64,000 nt of DNA, from positions 18,544,607-18,608,606 of the forward strand of contig CM026568.1 of assembly GCA_015143295.1 (NCBI GenBank), given 5' to 3'. A program made the position numbers and the translations under genes. The stretch is from Tetracentron sinense. Its lineage: Eukaryota > Streptophyta > Magnoliopsida > Trochodendrales > Trochodendraceae. This document shows, piece by piece, positions 35,883-46,975 of the stretch (positions are counted from its first letter, which is position 1; the number at the start of each line of letters is the position of its first letter). The notes under the pieces were generated by a model. It was not told the DNA's origin. It saw only the letters and a program-made list of their open reading frames with translations, and made no database searches.

Positions 35883-36199
35883 GGCTCCATTCTTTTTGTG
35901 AAACTTTTAAAGTCTAAACTTTCATTGTTTCATGCCTAATTTTACTTAATGTCTAGAACTATATTATTCTATAGAGTACAAAAGTTCTACAAATATAGAA
36001 CTTTCAAGTTCCACTAAAAAATTTGGATTTTATAAGTTCCATAGATGTGGAATTTCTAATTAAATTGAACTCATGAAATCCGAGATACCATCGAGTAAAA
36101 GGGTTAGAAACTCTCTCCCCTCTCTTCCCAAACTCTTGTCTCGTGTTCCAAAACATTAATGTTCCGGACTTTTAAAAGTTCCACCAAAAGAATGGAGCC
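35883..36199. mobile_element. MITE, 317 bp, TSD CTA, TIR GGCTCCATTCTTTT
   Basis: Left end GGCTCCATTCTTTTTGTGAA and right end TTCCACCAAAAGAATGGAGC(C) are inverted repeats of about 35 bp, continuing with ACTTTTAAAGTC-like words. CTA at 35880-35882 and 36200-36202 is a 3-bp target duplication, compatible with a PIF/Harbinger-type MITE. Coding-empty. Confidence 0.75.
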
Positions 36200-36317
36200 C
36201 TAGAGATCAAATCCCATGAGATCCATTCAAATTTACTAAACTAACAAACCCTAACGACTAATCGGATGAATGATGCAGTCAAATTCGAATGGGTATTTAA
36301 CCATCACAGGATTAATT

Positions 36318-36682
36318 AAGATCTAATCATAGCCAATCATGATTGAGCTCAAGGAGAGTTCACTCGCACCCATAGGTCAACTCGTGTCATTTTTAATCCT
36401 TATTAACCATGGTTAAGATTCACTAACCCTTAGGGTTCAACAATCTAACCTTGGTTTTAAGAAATTCTTTTTTAAAAAAACTTAACCTTAGGGTTAAAAT
36501 TTCTTAACCCTAAGATTAAAATTTTAAAATAAGTTTTTCTAAAAACAAATGTTAAATTGTTGAATCATAAGAGTTAAGAAATCTTATCCATGGTTAATAG
36601 GGATTAAAAAAGACACGTGTTAACCTATGGTTGCTATTGAACTCTCCCTAGTTCAATCACGATCAGCTCTGATTTGATCTCA
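36318..36682. mobile_element. Foldback MITE with ~150-bp inverted arms
   Basis: Most symmetrical copy of the GGTTAAGATTCAC family. Left words AGATCTAATCATAGCCAATC, TGAGCTCAAGGAGAGTTCAC, CCCATAGGTCAACTCGTGTC and CATGGTTAAGATTCACTAAC recur inverted on the right as GACACGTGTTAACCTATGG, TTGAACTCTCCCTAGTTCA and GATTTGATCTCA. The TSD is not clear. It would fold into a long hairpin if transcribed. Confidence 0.7.
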
Positions 36683-36823
36683 GATTTATTGACTCTAAAT
36701 TTTAGTTTTTATTAAAAAAATATACATTAAAAATAACTTAATTTTTTTTGTTGAACAAAAATAATTATTGTTTCAAACCATCACAATAAATTAAGTTATG
36801 CTCTAGTTATTCAAGTGAGGGGC

Positions 36824-37112
36824 CTCGGATTGTCTCTGGCGAAGCCAGAAAGGGCTCTGAGGGTTCCATAAATTGTGCACAATTGGCATAAAATGGGGAG
36901 AAGTCATTTCATTTTCTCCTCATGATTTTGACTTCTCTCATTTGATATCTCTTCCCCTTATTCTCACACTTATCGTCACATGTCTTATTATCTTATTATG
37001 TGTGGAGAAGTCAAAATCATGGCCACATGATTTTAACTCCTCCACCACTTGTCCCCTGTTCTATGGAATCCCGAGACAAGCCCTTCCTGGCTTCGCCAAA
37101 GGCAATTCGAAG
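36824..37112. mobile_element. Foldback MITE in the bHLH upstream region
   Basis: Left arm (TTGTCTCTGGCGAAGCCAGA, AAGGGCT, GGTTCCATA) and right arm (TATGGAATCCCGAGACAAGC, CCTGGCTTCGCCAAAGGCAA) are inverted with few mismatches. An inner perfect 17-bp pair, CATGATTTTGACTTCTC and GAGAAGTCAAAATCATG, extends the hairpin. Its right end is about 390 bp upstream of the TATA box of the bHLH gene. Confidence 0.7.
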
Positions 37113-37503
37113 TCCAAGTGAGCAGGATAACATAGTAACATACAGCTCAATTTATCGTTTCACGATAATTTCCCGAGAAATTGAAGTAGATCTTAGATTT
37201 TTGACCAAGCAAAAGATTATATAAGGACAGGTAAGAAGAAAAAAAAAATATCTCGATAGAGTTGGCAATGTCAGTTGCTATCTCAAATAATTATCAGTAT
37301 AAAATAAAAAGCGATTAAATTAGTAATAAATTACTGGTAAAAGCAAATTAACATTAAAAAAAACAAATAAATTAAAGGTGATGAGAAAAGCTTTTCTTGA
37401 TGGATGTGGTGAGGAAAGCTTGGTGTGTGTTCTTTTATATATTTTACAGTAGCAGTGGCGATGGTTAATCATCAATAGTTCTCTTTTCTGATGCAGGCGT
37501 GGG

Positions 37504-37510
37504 TATAAAT
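37504..37510 (+). promoter_or_regulatory. TATA box of the bHLH gene
   Basis: TATAAAT in GTGGGTATAAATGCAG, followed at about +30 by a CT-rich start region (TTTCTTTTCCC, CTCTCCATTCTCTCTC), the usual layout of a plant core promoter. Transcription start is inferred near 37535. Confidence 0.65.
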
Positions 37511-37534
37511 GCAGAGCCTTTGCCATTAATACTT

Positions 37535-38489
37535 TCTTTTCCCTTCAAAGATCCGTCTCTCCATTCTCTCTCTTTGGTTCAGAAGCTTTTCTGATCTCTT
37601 CTCTCTTTCATGGTTGTTTCTATCAGAAGCACGAAACATGGCAGTATTTAGCAGTTTCTGAGCAAAACATGACAGTTTGAACAATGCCCAAATTCAACAA
37701 AGTTCCACTAAAAGCTTCATTGAAGGACAGAATGCTAAAAGCGGAAGATTCTGAAATGGGTATCTTTCTCTTTCCTCCTTTAGTTTGGTCCTTCTCTGTT
37801 CAGAGCTGGGGTCTGTTGCTCTGACCGGGGTTTTTAATGGTGGTTTTTGATCCCTGAAATCGATGTTTGTTTGGTAGTTTCTTGACTTTTTCTGGGGGCT
37901 TTTCAGCTCTTGATTTGAACTGGGTATCTGTTTTTAGGGCCTTTTCTTGTGTAATTTGGGAGTACGAAGTTCAGTGATAGCTTTGGAAATAGTAGTAGTT
38001 ACACTAATGTGATCTCTGGTACATGTCAAGATACCGGTATTGGTTTTGTTGTTTGGGTTTTTTTGGTTCTTGCATTGAAGTGAGTTCTATTTCTTTTTTT
38101 CCTTTCAGTTGGTTTCCTTTGTAGCTTGGGGAGTTTAAAAGTTTTTCTTTAAATTTGGCTTTGGTAATAGATTGAGCTTTTGAGGGAAGATCTCTTTAAC
38201 CTCAGTGAATTTTGTCTGTAGTCTTATTAATCTTGGGTTTTGAGCTCTTGCCTGAAGTGGATTTGTGATTTTTTGTTTTGTTTTTTGAATTAATGGGAGT
38301 TAGAAGATTTGTGATTTCATTTGATTTGGGTTTCTGTCTGGTTTTGATTTTTGTTTAGAACTGTTGAACATCTCTTTTGAACTTCTTTTGTTGGAGTTCT
38401 GCAGATTGCTTGTTGCTTGTTCAAAACAATTCCGAGTGAGGGATTATCTTTCTTCTTGTTGCTTCTGCTGTTCTTGTTGTTGAGGAGAG
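37535..38489 (+). promoter_or_regulatory. bHLH leader with one intron and three upstream ORFs
   Basis: Leader exon one runs to 37759 (AATGG|GTATCT); the intron ends at the CTGCAG acceptor 38404; leader exon two is 38405-38489. Upstream ATGs at 37638 (7 codons), 37669 (3 codons) and 37684. The third, when spliced, encodes 36 residues, MPKFNKVPLKASLKDRM through to LLLVQNNSE, and stops at 38437-38439, 50 nt before the main ATG. Such uORFs usually lower main-ORF translation. Whether this one is conserved is unknown to me. Confidence 0.6.
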
Positions 38490-41400
38490 ATGGATTTGGG
38501 TGACAGAGATAAATTTGGGTTGGAAAAGAGTAGTGGGGATCCTTTGAACTACCATTCACCTAATATGTCCTTGGACTGGCGATTTGGCAGTGCCAATCTC
38601 ACAAATACATCCATGGGTTTGGTCCCGGCAGAGAATTCCAATGCAGTTTGCAAAGGAGATATTATGGGCTCTTCTGCATGTTCCTCTGTTTCCATGGTAG
38701 ACACATTTTGCCCAACCCTCTGGGACCACCCCAATTCACAAAATCTAGGTTTCTGCAACACTAATGTCCATGCTAGTACAAGCACCTCCAACACAGTAGG
38801 AATTAGGAAAGCGGTTCCTGGCTCCTCGAGAACAGGTATTGATAGAGCTCTAGAAATGGGTTGGAATCCCCCAAATTCAATGTCGAAAGGGAGTGTCTTT
38901 TTACAAACCGGTGCCGGGATCCTCCCTCAGAGTTTATCTCATTTTCCTGCCGACTCTGCTTTTATTGAGCGAGCTGCCAGGTTATCTTGCTTCGGTGGTG
39001 GGAATTTTAGTGATATGGTGAACCCTTTTGGCATCTCTGAATTTCTGAGTCCTTATTCTAGGGGTGGAGTGATTCAAGGGCCGCCAGAGTTTTTTTCAGG
39101 TAATGGGTTGAAACCTGTAGCTGGAACCCAATCTCAGAAGAATGAGTCGAACATGGCTGAAGTTACCATTGAAGGGAGTCCAATCAGGAATGAGAGAGAA
39201 AGTGGGGGCTTCATAAGGCCTTCTGATGAAGCAAAACAAGTTGCTGGTTTGTCTAGCAATGAGTCTGATGAAGCTGAGTTTAGTGACGGTGGTGGCCAAG
39301 AGGAGCCATCTATGTTGGCGAATGCGGGTGGGGAACCTTCTTCTGCTAAGGGACTTGGCTCGAAGAAAAGAAAAAGGAGTGGTCAGGTAGAAATGATGTT
39401 TTTTAATTGTTCCTTTAATTGGTAGAGAGTGCTTAGCTTCTTATCCGATGATTCTAACATGTTATGTAATCATCTATGGTAGGATACTGAGTTTGACCAA
39501 GTTAAAGGATCCATGCAACTTCCTGGTGAAGATGCAAATGATAGCACTGAAATTAAACAGAAGGGTGACCAGAATCTAACTTCAGTCACCACTAAGCCGA
39601 CTGGAAAACATGGTAAACATAGTTCTCCAACTTCAGATGCACCAAAAGAAGATTATATTCATGTTAGAGCACGAAGAGGCCAAGCAACAAACAGCCATAG
39701 TCTTGCAGAAAGAGTAAGATTTTTTGTGGGTAGTGCCCGTTTGGCATCACTCCCAAGGAACAATTCTCTATTCCATGGGAATAGAAACGCAAGAGTTTCT
39801 ATTCCCAGTGAATAGATAAATGTTCCTTGGGAGTGATGCCAAACGGGCTTACAAAAACAAATTTTTTTTTGAGGGTTTTGGGTTGAAGTTGATTTGTTTG
39901 GATCATAGGTGAGAAGGGAAAAGATTAGTGAAAGGATGAAGTTTCTCCAAGACCTTGTACCTGGCTGCAGTAAGGTTAGTGAGTGTACTTAAATTGATAT
40001 TTAGTCAGAATTCAGATTTTCAATTGTAGTGAGGGTTATTGATTTTTCCAGGTCACAGGCAAGGCAGTCATGCTAGATGAAATCATTACCTATGTACAAT
40101 CACTGCAACAGCAAGTTGAGGTATACTAGTAAGAAAATCTCTGTTGTTTTTTTCTCCGTAATTTTAAGCTTGTGATCTGACCCAGATCGATGCCATGGTT
40201 CTATAAAAGTAAAAAACACGAAAGTAACAATTTTTACTAATCTTCTGAAATAGTGTTGTATTGCCTAAAATGATTGTTCCGCTGATATTTGAATTTTTTT
40301 TGGAAGTACATAAGCTGTCTGAAACTTGTTTCAAGCTCATTCAATTCACTTATGTTCTAATGTAAAAAGTGAAATAAAAATTTAAAGGTATAATATTCAA
40401 AATATGCAAGAAATCAGTAGAACAAGTTTTTCATGTACATCTTTTTTGAATTGTTTTTTTTTATTTGGTCAGAAGAACTGTTCAGAAGAATGAATTCGAC
40501 AATTAGCATCTATGGAGTTGAGATACCCTTCATGGAGCTATTTGAATGGTGGCTTTTACTCCATGCATGTATATCATTTGATTTTGCACCAATATTCTGG
40601 TTGTAGATGGTGATTAGTGATTACCATCAGGATACTCAAGACTCACGACTATATATTTACCATTTTTTTTGGTTTTCCTATATATTTACCTATTAGATAA
40701 TACTATTTATATGGTTCAAATGTTGTTTCTGTTAGCATATGTGTATATTTTTTATATATTTTTTTGCACTGAAATTAACATCAGAATATATCTCATCACT
40801 TAATTGTATAGGCTTTTCAGTGTGTTGAGTTTTCCATTATCACAAGGTCCAACCGAAAGACATGATTCCCATATCTGTCTTGTATCTTTTCAGACCTTCA
40901 AATTTTTTTTTTTGGTGTTTTTTTTTTCAAAATTTGCCCCTTTTTTGGTACTTTTGATGCGTTCATGTAAAATATATGAGATCTTTTATTCTCTTTTCCA
41001 GTTTTTGTCTATGAAGCTTGCAACTGTTAATCCACGGCTGGACTTCAACATTGAAGGGCTCCTAGCAAAAGATGTAAGTAAAGTTCTGCGTGCACACACA
41101 TACACACAGAAAACAAAAATGCATACTTCATGGTTGTAAATATTTGTAATCTTGTAAGCCACCTAAAATATTTACTGCTTCTACATCATAGATCCTGCAG
41201 TCACGAGGCGTTATTTCGTCTACAATGGGGTTTTCACCAGATATGAGTATGGCTCATCCTCCGCTACATCAATCTCAACAAGGATTGATTCAAGCAGGAA
41301 TTCCTGGCATGGGAAAACCCTCCGACGCACATAGGAGAACCATTAATTCCCAATTTACAGCCATGAATGGAGGTTACAAGGAGCCTACCACTCAGGTATT

Positions 41401-42271
41401 ATTCCCTCTATTACAGAACTCTTCTTTGTTTTATTTTTAATTTTTTATAGAACTTTCCTTGTGTAGCCCTCTTTTGATGGTATTGTGGTGTTTTAGCTGG
41501 AGTATTCACTTCCCAGATAAATTCTTGATTAACCATAGACCAGAAACAAACTACATAAGGGGGGTGGTGAAGCCCCGATGGACAACCCGATGGACAAGGA
41601 ATCTCTTGAAATACCCTCTTCTAATGTGCCAAAAGGAAACGTCTTACAACTTGGTTCTTCTCCCTAATCTAATCTGTGAGGCAAGGAAGTTCCATGGACC
41701 AAAACTTTTCCTTGTGGTCCATAATGGGCAACTACCCTTCTGCAGGTTAATAAACTTACCGCAAAACAAAGGATAATGTTAGGTCCACTTTCTCTTTTTT
41801 TGAACAGGAAGACTAAAAATAGTGTTGGGCCCCACAAAAAACTACCACATTTTTTTGTTCCCTTCAAAAAAGGGGTAAATGGATGAGAAAGAAAGTGGAC
41901 ATAGCATTGCTCTAAAACAAAAGACCCTTTTTCAACTGATCATAAAAAAACCATGAGAACAATGCATCCACTAGTCTTCAGTATGCAATCTACATACATG
42001 CCCCTTTAGTCTCAAAACATATTTTCATACTCTCTTACATCTTGATTGACAGATACCCAACATGTGGGATAATGAGCTTCATACTGTTGTCCAGATGAAC
42101 TTTGCTGATAGTGCCCCTTTCAATAGCCAAGAATTAAATGGTAAAAAAATCATCTATTTCACCATAGAAATCTCTCTGATGAAGAAGTCTAGGAGATCTT
42201 ATGGTAACATCAAAGTTCTTTTTGCATTTGCAGCTTCAATGCCACCTGGCCATATGAAAGTTGAGCCTTGA
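38490..42271 (+). CDS. bHLH transcription factor, 554 aa, eight coding exons
   Basis: Exons: 38490-39386, 39483-39713, 39909-39974, 40052-40120, 41002-41073, 41192-41395, 42053-42140 and 42234-42271. All introns are GT-AG and the joined frame has no stop. The N-terminal ~290 residues are Ser/Asn/Gly-rich and unstructured; KKRKR (292-296) is a nuclear signal. The bHLH spans about 366-425: basic region [20 protein letters not shown] with H371, E375 and R379 (the H-E-R set for E-box/G-box binding), then [26 protein letters not shown] and [16 protein letters not shown]. The C-end PPGHMKVEP is typical. It resembles the subgroup XII proteins bHLH49/62/78 of Arabidopsis, nuclear regulators of growth-related genes that dimerise with related bHLH proteins. 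Start chosen as the first long-frame ATG after the leader intron. No damage seen. Confidence 0.95.
39735..39848. mobile_element. Near-perfect foldback MITE inside bHLH intron 2
   Basis: Arms GCCCGTTTGGCATCACTCCC and GGGAGTGATGCCAAACGGGC are exact reverse complements, extending through AAGGAACA/TGTTCCTT to 28 bp. An inner pair GGAATAGAAAC and GTTTCTATTCC follows. 114 bp long. The GCCCGTTTGG terminus is common in plant hAT-like MITEs. It begins 22 bp past the splice donor at 39714. Confidence 0.8.
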
Positions 42272-42800
42272 TCAGCATCTTTGCTTTTGACGCTACCTGA
42301 CCTTGACACACCTCCTGTAATTTGCTATCTACTACTTTTAAGGAGATAGCAAAGCTCATAAATGTTTCGTTTTTCACTTATTAGGGCCTATAAGGAATCC
42401 TTTCACCTTGTTCTACTGATACAAGACCTGTCTGTTTCTTCGAGATACTGTGAACCTGGAGTGAAGGCCGAGGATTACTTCTTGTTGTATAGCTCGAGGA
42501 GGGGAGATCGATTCTCCCCTGAAGGTTCTCAGGTATATTTTTCAGCCACAATTGGTTCTTTATTTGAATACTAATTTCTATATATGTAATAGAGAAACTC
42601 CATTGTACAAGGAGATAGAGTTGGGGGAGAAGCTCTATAGGATGATCTGCTGTGAATCATTGGGTGGGGTTTTGGGGGGAGATCAGCTTGTTAGCCGTGG
42701 GATTTGCAGTTGAAACCATTGTGGTGTTCTTGTTCAGTTCTAAGAGGGAGGAATTGAATGCTGCAAGTTTCGTTCATATATTGACAAATGAAATGATAAT
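42272..42800 (+). other. Probable 3' UTR of the bHLH gene
   Basis: Transcribed-looking sequence with no further domain. Contains TTTTAAGGAGATAGCAAAGC, AAGGAGATAG again near 42610, and T-rich tracts beyond 42750. The exact polyadenylation site cannot be fixed by eye. Confidence 0.4.
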
Positions 42801-42943
42801 TCTTTTTTCTTTTGTTTCTTGTTCATTCTTTGGCACTTTTGTGTGTGTGTGTGTGTGGTGGGGACTGGGGAGGGGGCTTTACCAACCCTGTTTGACAACT
42901 ACTCTCGGAAAAACTCCATATACTATTTCTGGTTTGTGCAAGT

Positions 42944-43440
42944 TGTTAGGGAATGAACCCTAAACAGGATCTGTGAGACATGAAATTATAGACAGAAAAA
43001 TGAACAAGAACAGACACACATAGAAAACATAGATTTATGTGGTTCTCTCAAGTTGAGGTATGTCCACAGAGTCGCCGAGATTTCACTATGATATGAAGCA
43101 AAAGAGAATTACAGAATTGCAATCTAAAAAAACAATAGCCACCCGCCCCTATTCTTAATAGTATTAGGGCTACATAACAAAAGTCAAAAATACTAAAGTA
43201 CCCATCGGAAAACAGAGGTAGGATGTTCAGTTGAGGCAGGCTCTACACTTCCTATCACTAGTGCCGAATTTAGGGCAGGCTCTACACTTCCTATCACTAG
43301 TGCCGAATTTAGGAATTTACTGGTAACGACGTGGAAGCACACCAGTGATGATGTAGGATAATACGAGAGGGAATAGGTGGGTGAGATCTTAGATACAGCC
43401 TAAACCTGTCGAAGGCTGTACTGCTCCGTTGTCTAGGGGA
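42944..43440 (-). mobile_element. Probable LTR remnant
   Basis: On the minus strand it ends CATTCCCTAACA after GAACCACATAAATCTATG, the usual arrangement near the 3' end of a plant Copia LTR. No primer-binding site or matching second LTR was found in the window. The distal boundary is uncertain. Confidence 0.4.
43235..43312. repeat. Exact 39-bp tandem duplication
   Basis: The unit starting GGCAGGCTCTACACTTCC and ending GTGCCGAATTTAG occurs twice head to tail at 43235 and 43274 with no difference seen, so it is recent. Confidence 0.95.
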
Positions 43441-44079
43441 AAATCATGGGGGGTAGAATAGACGAAGGGAGAAGAATGACAGGCTTAAGGTCTCACTTGT
43501 TAATCATTGAAGTGGGTTTTCTTCTGTTGTTTGCTTTCTTACACTTCATCATAACTACTATAATTCAGTGTTTTGAGTTAAAATTTGAAAGTTACTTTTA
43601 TCATGCATCTGTTAGAGATATGTATAAAGATCTCCAAGTGGCCGTATTCTCTTTCTTCTGATTTGAGAGGGGGATTTAATATATGGAATAGAAGCAGATT
43701 CTCTTTTCAGATGGACCACACACCCAAAAAAGAAAGGGACCATACAAGTCCACGCTCTACTGAAATTATAATAATGCAAGCAGATTCCTTCTCCAAGTAT
43801 AGGACCACAGAAATCCACCGTATACTTGTGTTTGAATAAAAACCTCTTAACTCCATAGACAAGATAGAACATAAAGAGGGGTTCAATAGTCCAAAGAGCA
43901 AAACATCCCTTAATCAAAGATCTAAGAAATTCCCTTGGTCGCAAAATCAAGTAAAACAACTCTTGAAGGGTGCCAAAATGTGACTTCATATAGTAACAAC
44001 ACAAGATACAAAAATGCTGTGGCCATGAAAGACATCAGAGATCGTGATGGACCAAAGATCCAAACAACCATATTCAAAG
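43441..44079. other. Unassigned
   Basis: Open frames on both strands up to 130 codons, without recognisable domains. May be the eroded body of the LINE whose tail follows, but no RT or RNase H motif was identified. Confidence 0.4.
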
Positions 44080-44278
44080 GATTAACACTAATCCAGAATT
44101 TTGGGACAATAGCATATTTTGTAATCTCTTTCAGTACTACGCGTTTTTGGATATCTTAGGACTAGTATATTTTTGCTTGTTTTTCTTTTGAGTTCAGCTT
44201 TCTGGTGAACTCCTTTTGTACCATCTCCCTTCCTAGTTTATATAATGGCTTATTTAACTATCAAAAAAAAAAAAAAAA
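44080..44278 (+). mobile_element. 3' tail of a truncated LINE with poly(A)
   Basis: The words CAGCTTTCTGGTGAACTCCT, TTTGTACCATCTCCC and TTATTTAACTATC before a run of 15 A (44264-44278) resemble the conserved 3' UTR end of dicot L1 elements (CTTTTGTA...TTACCTATCAAAAA). Confidence 0.5.
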
Positions 44279-44628
44279 TCATCAGGAATCTACAGGGTAA
44301 GGTGGATTCATGTTTTTAAATATGGACCATTCAAATGGCAGGTCACCCATATGGCAGTGACAACCCATACTTATAAATAATCAGATTGTTCGACCATGTT
44401 ATTTCAATGGTCAAGTAAACAGTTTAGGGATAGTGGGAGTGGTGAGAATACTGGGCTGTCATCATCCAGACAGAAGAGTCTGCAGCCAAACACCAGCCAC
44501 CCACCGCTCCACTTAAATATAGGGTACAATATATATACAAGTTGGATGACGCATTCGAAGGTCTAAGACACTGTTGGAAACAGAAGAAATCAGAAGATCG
44601 AAGTTGAAGGGGGATGCCGTGAGGGGGG
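44279..44628. other. Intergenic, purine-rich at the right end
   Basis: No gene. Ends in GTGAGGGGGGGAGGG, the target of the next insertion. Confidence 0.5.
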
Positions 44629-44633
44629 GAGGG

Positions 44634-45206
44634 TGTTTGAATTTGGCTCATTTCCGCAAAGGCAAGGGCCGATCGATCGGTGGCGCGACGGGACTTGTAC
44701 TTGGGCCGCCGATCGATCGGCCAGGGTGCGCCGATTGATCGGCCATAGCGGGATTTTTCCGAGAAATTACAAATTAAGTCTTTTATGTTTTTTTAGAAAC
44801 TCCTATTTTCATTGGGGGACTTTCTATTAGTCTAGGGCTCTTGTTTAGGCCTATAAATAGGGGATTATGGGTCTAGAGTTTGAAGCTTTGCATCTAGGGA
44901 TCAAGGGAATGCTTTTGCATTGAGAGTGAGAGATAATATAAATTGTTAAAGCATACTAGGGCTTGAGAAATGTTTAAGGGAGGATAGATAGAGATTCTTC
45001 TTTGGGTTTTCATAGAGAAGGTGAGTTGAGTGCTTTTGTACTGGTTCCTCAAGGTTTCTGTGAATAAAGAAGTAATCGGATCTTGACCCGTGGACGTAGG
45101 CAGGTTGTTGCCGAACCACGTATATCTCTTGTGTTCCCTTGTGGTGTGTGTTTTTGGTTTATTCTTTTCCGTCGGGTTAGTTTCTATTGGTTGTTTTCCC
45201 ACAACA
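44634..45206 (+). repeat. 5' LTR
   Basis: U3 holds three CGATCGATCGG-type palindromes (about 44670-44745). TATAAAT lies at 44853 and GTTGCCGAACCACGTATATC near 45106. Confidence 0.9.
44853..44859 (+). promoter_or_regulatory. TATA box of the 5' LTR
   Basis: GGCCTATAAATAGGGGATTA; the same box is at 47219 in the 3' LTR. Confidence 0.65.
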
Positions 45207-45222
45207 AATTAGTATCAGAGCT
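45207..45222 (+). other. Primer-binding site (initiator Met-tRNA type)
   Basis: AATTAGTATCAGAGCT directly after the LTR; the consensus is ATTGGTATCAGAGC. Confidence 0.75.
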
Positions 45223-45246
45223 TCGGGTTGGGTTAATTATTTTTCA

Positions 45247-46088
45247 ATGGCTTTGAAAAATTCTGGGCAATTTTTCCAGGAGAAGTTTGACGGAAATGGG
45301 AGTTTCAATCTATGGTAAAGGAGGGTAAAGGATATCCTAATTCAACAAGGCCTCACAATGGCGTTGAAGGGGGGTTCCGGTAAACCGGAAAAGATGTCTA
45401 ATGAAGATTGGGAAGACATTGAGGCGATGGCAGCCAGCACAATACACCTCTGTCTTGCAGATAACGTGATGTATAGCATTATGAATGAGGAATCAGCACC
45501 GGATCTTTAGAAGAAGTTGGAAACGCTCTACATCGGAAAGAGCCTTACCAACAGGTTATACTTGAAAAAGGAGTTCAATACCTTAAAGATGGCGGGTGGG
45601 TGTAGATCTCATGAAGCACATTAATGTATTCAACCAGATCTTGAATCAACTGTTGCAAGTTGGTGTCAAGGTGGATGAAGAAGACCAGGCCGTGGGGCTT
45701 CTTACATCACTTCCAAACTCATATGATCACTTGGTGATAACTCTCATGTATAGCAAGGAGACACTATTGATGGAGGAGGTCACGGCGGCGCTACTCTCTT
45801 ATGAGATTAGGCGGAAGTCATCACATGATGAAAATAATTATGTCATGGTTGCTCGGGGAGGAGGAAGGGACTTGGAGAGAGGATGGAAAAGGCAGGGGTA
45901 GATCCAAATCCAAGGGAAAATGCGGGGTTCAGTGCTATCATTGCAAAAAATTAGGGTACTTCAAAAGGGAGTGTCCGAGGCATGCTGATGGGAAGAGGAA
46001 TTCTTTTGGAGGAGATTCTTCGGCGGCAATAGCAACGGACAATGAGGAATACATTGGAGATGTTTTCACAGTCTCCAAAGGTACAGAC
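45247..46088 (+). pseudogene. Copia gag with frameshifts
   Basis: MALKNSGQFFQEKFDGNGSF opens the frame. Stops follow at SFNLW* and APDL*K, the latter at an expected tryptophan. A frameshift near 45595 moves to VDLMKHINVFNQILNQLL, VDEEDQAVGLLTSLPNSYDH and YEIRRKSS. A second shift leads to the zinc knuckle CYHCKKLGYFKREC near 45931-45972. Gag of the UBN2 family; it cannot be translated as one protein. Confidence 0.85.
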
Positions 46089-46500
46089 AATTCTTCTAGT
46101 GAGTGGTTTTAGATTCGGGGGCTTCATGTCATATTTGCTCAAATATGGAATTTTTTGATACATTTCAAAAGGGGACAAGAAAAGTGTTCCTGGGTGATGG
46201 ATCTGAATGTGAAATCACAGGGTTTTGCAATGTAAAGATAAAAATATTTGATGGAGTTATTCGGACTTTGGGAGGGGTAGCTTGTGTCCCTAAGTTGCGA
46301 AGGAATTTAATATCCCTCAGGCAATTAGACTCAAAGGGCTGTTGCTACACAATTGCAGGTGGAGTTATCAAAATAAAGCGGGGAAAGCAGAGTTGCTTAA
46401 TTTTGATGAAGGGGAAGAAGTGTAGTAGTTTATATCTCCTGAAGGGGAATACGGTGGTAGGTGGAGCTACTACAAGGTCTGCAAGAAAACGAAAACTTGA
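46089..46500 (+). pseudogene. Copia protease and GAG-pre-integrase, pol cut off
   Basis: LDSGASCHICSNMEFFDTF includes the aspartic protease motif DSGAS; FLGDGSECEITGFCNVKI and LGGVACVPKLRRNLISLRQL follow. The GAG-pre-integrase piece is SCLILMKGKKCSSLYLLKGN. After about 46500 homology stops and a frame unrelated to integrase runs to TTCTAA near 46650. The boundary marks the internal deletion. Confidence 0.8.
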
Positions 46501-46975
46501 TGTTGTGCAGAGGGTAGAAAGCTCACCTAAAGTCTCTTTCGCAGTTTGTGCAGAGATGGGTATTCCGATAGGTTTTCGTAAGGGTGGGGATGGTGATGAT
46601 GTGCATTTGATGGAGAGGACAGGTCTATGTCCTCGCCCGGGATTCTTCTAAATTGAAGAATGGGTTTTCTGGCTACACATGAGTTTTGACCATGTTTTAT
46701 CAAATCCGGTGGAGTGCTTTTCAGGGTTGGATTCGAGGGTGTATGTAGTTGGTGGGTCTCTTTCGCAGATGGTGTAGAGGCGGTGAAGGTCAAAGCGGGA
46801 GTTTATAATATTTGCAAACAGGTTTCAAAATTTTGAGAGAGATTTTGGTTCGAGGTGGAGGTGTTTCCCGGATCTGGGCGATGCGGTGTTCTATCTTGGA
46901 GGTTTGCTTGGTGATTAGCAAATCAGTGCTCTTGGTTGCGGGTGGTGTTGCGGAATTCTCGCTAAGGTGGAGATT
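46501..46975 (+). other. 3' untranslated interior and purine tract of the Copia element
   Basis: No pol motif. Ends in GCTAAGGTGGAGATT just before the 3' LTR, a Copia-type polypurine tract. Confidence 0.6.

Noticed and set aside
43612..44004. 130-codon open frame on the minus strand
   Set aside because: No domain, no splice context, and amino-acid content like antisense of AT-rich repeat DNA.
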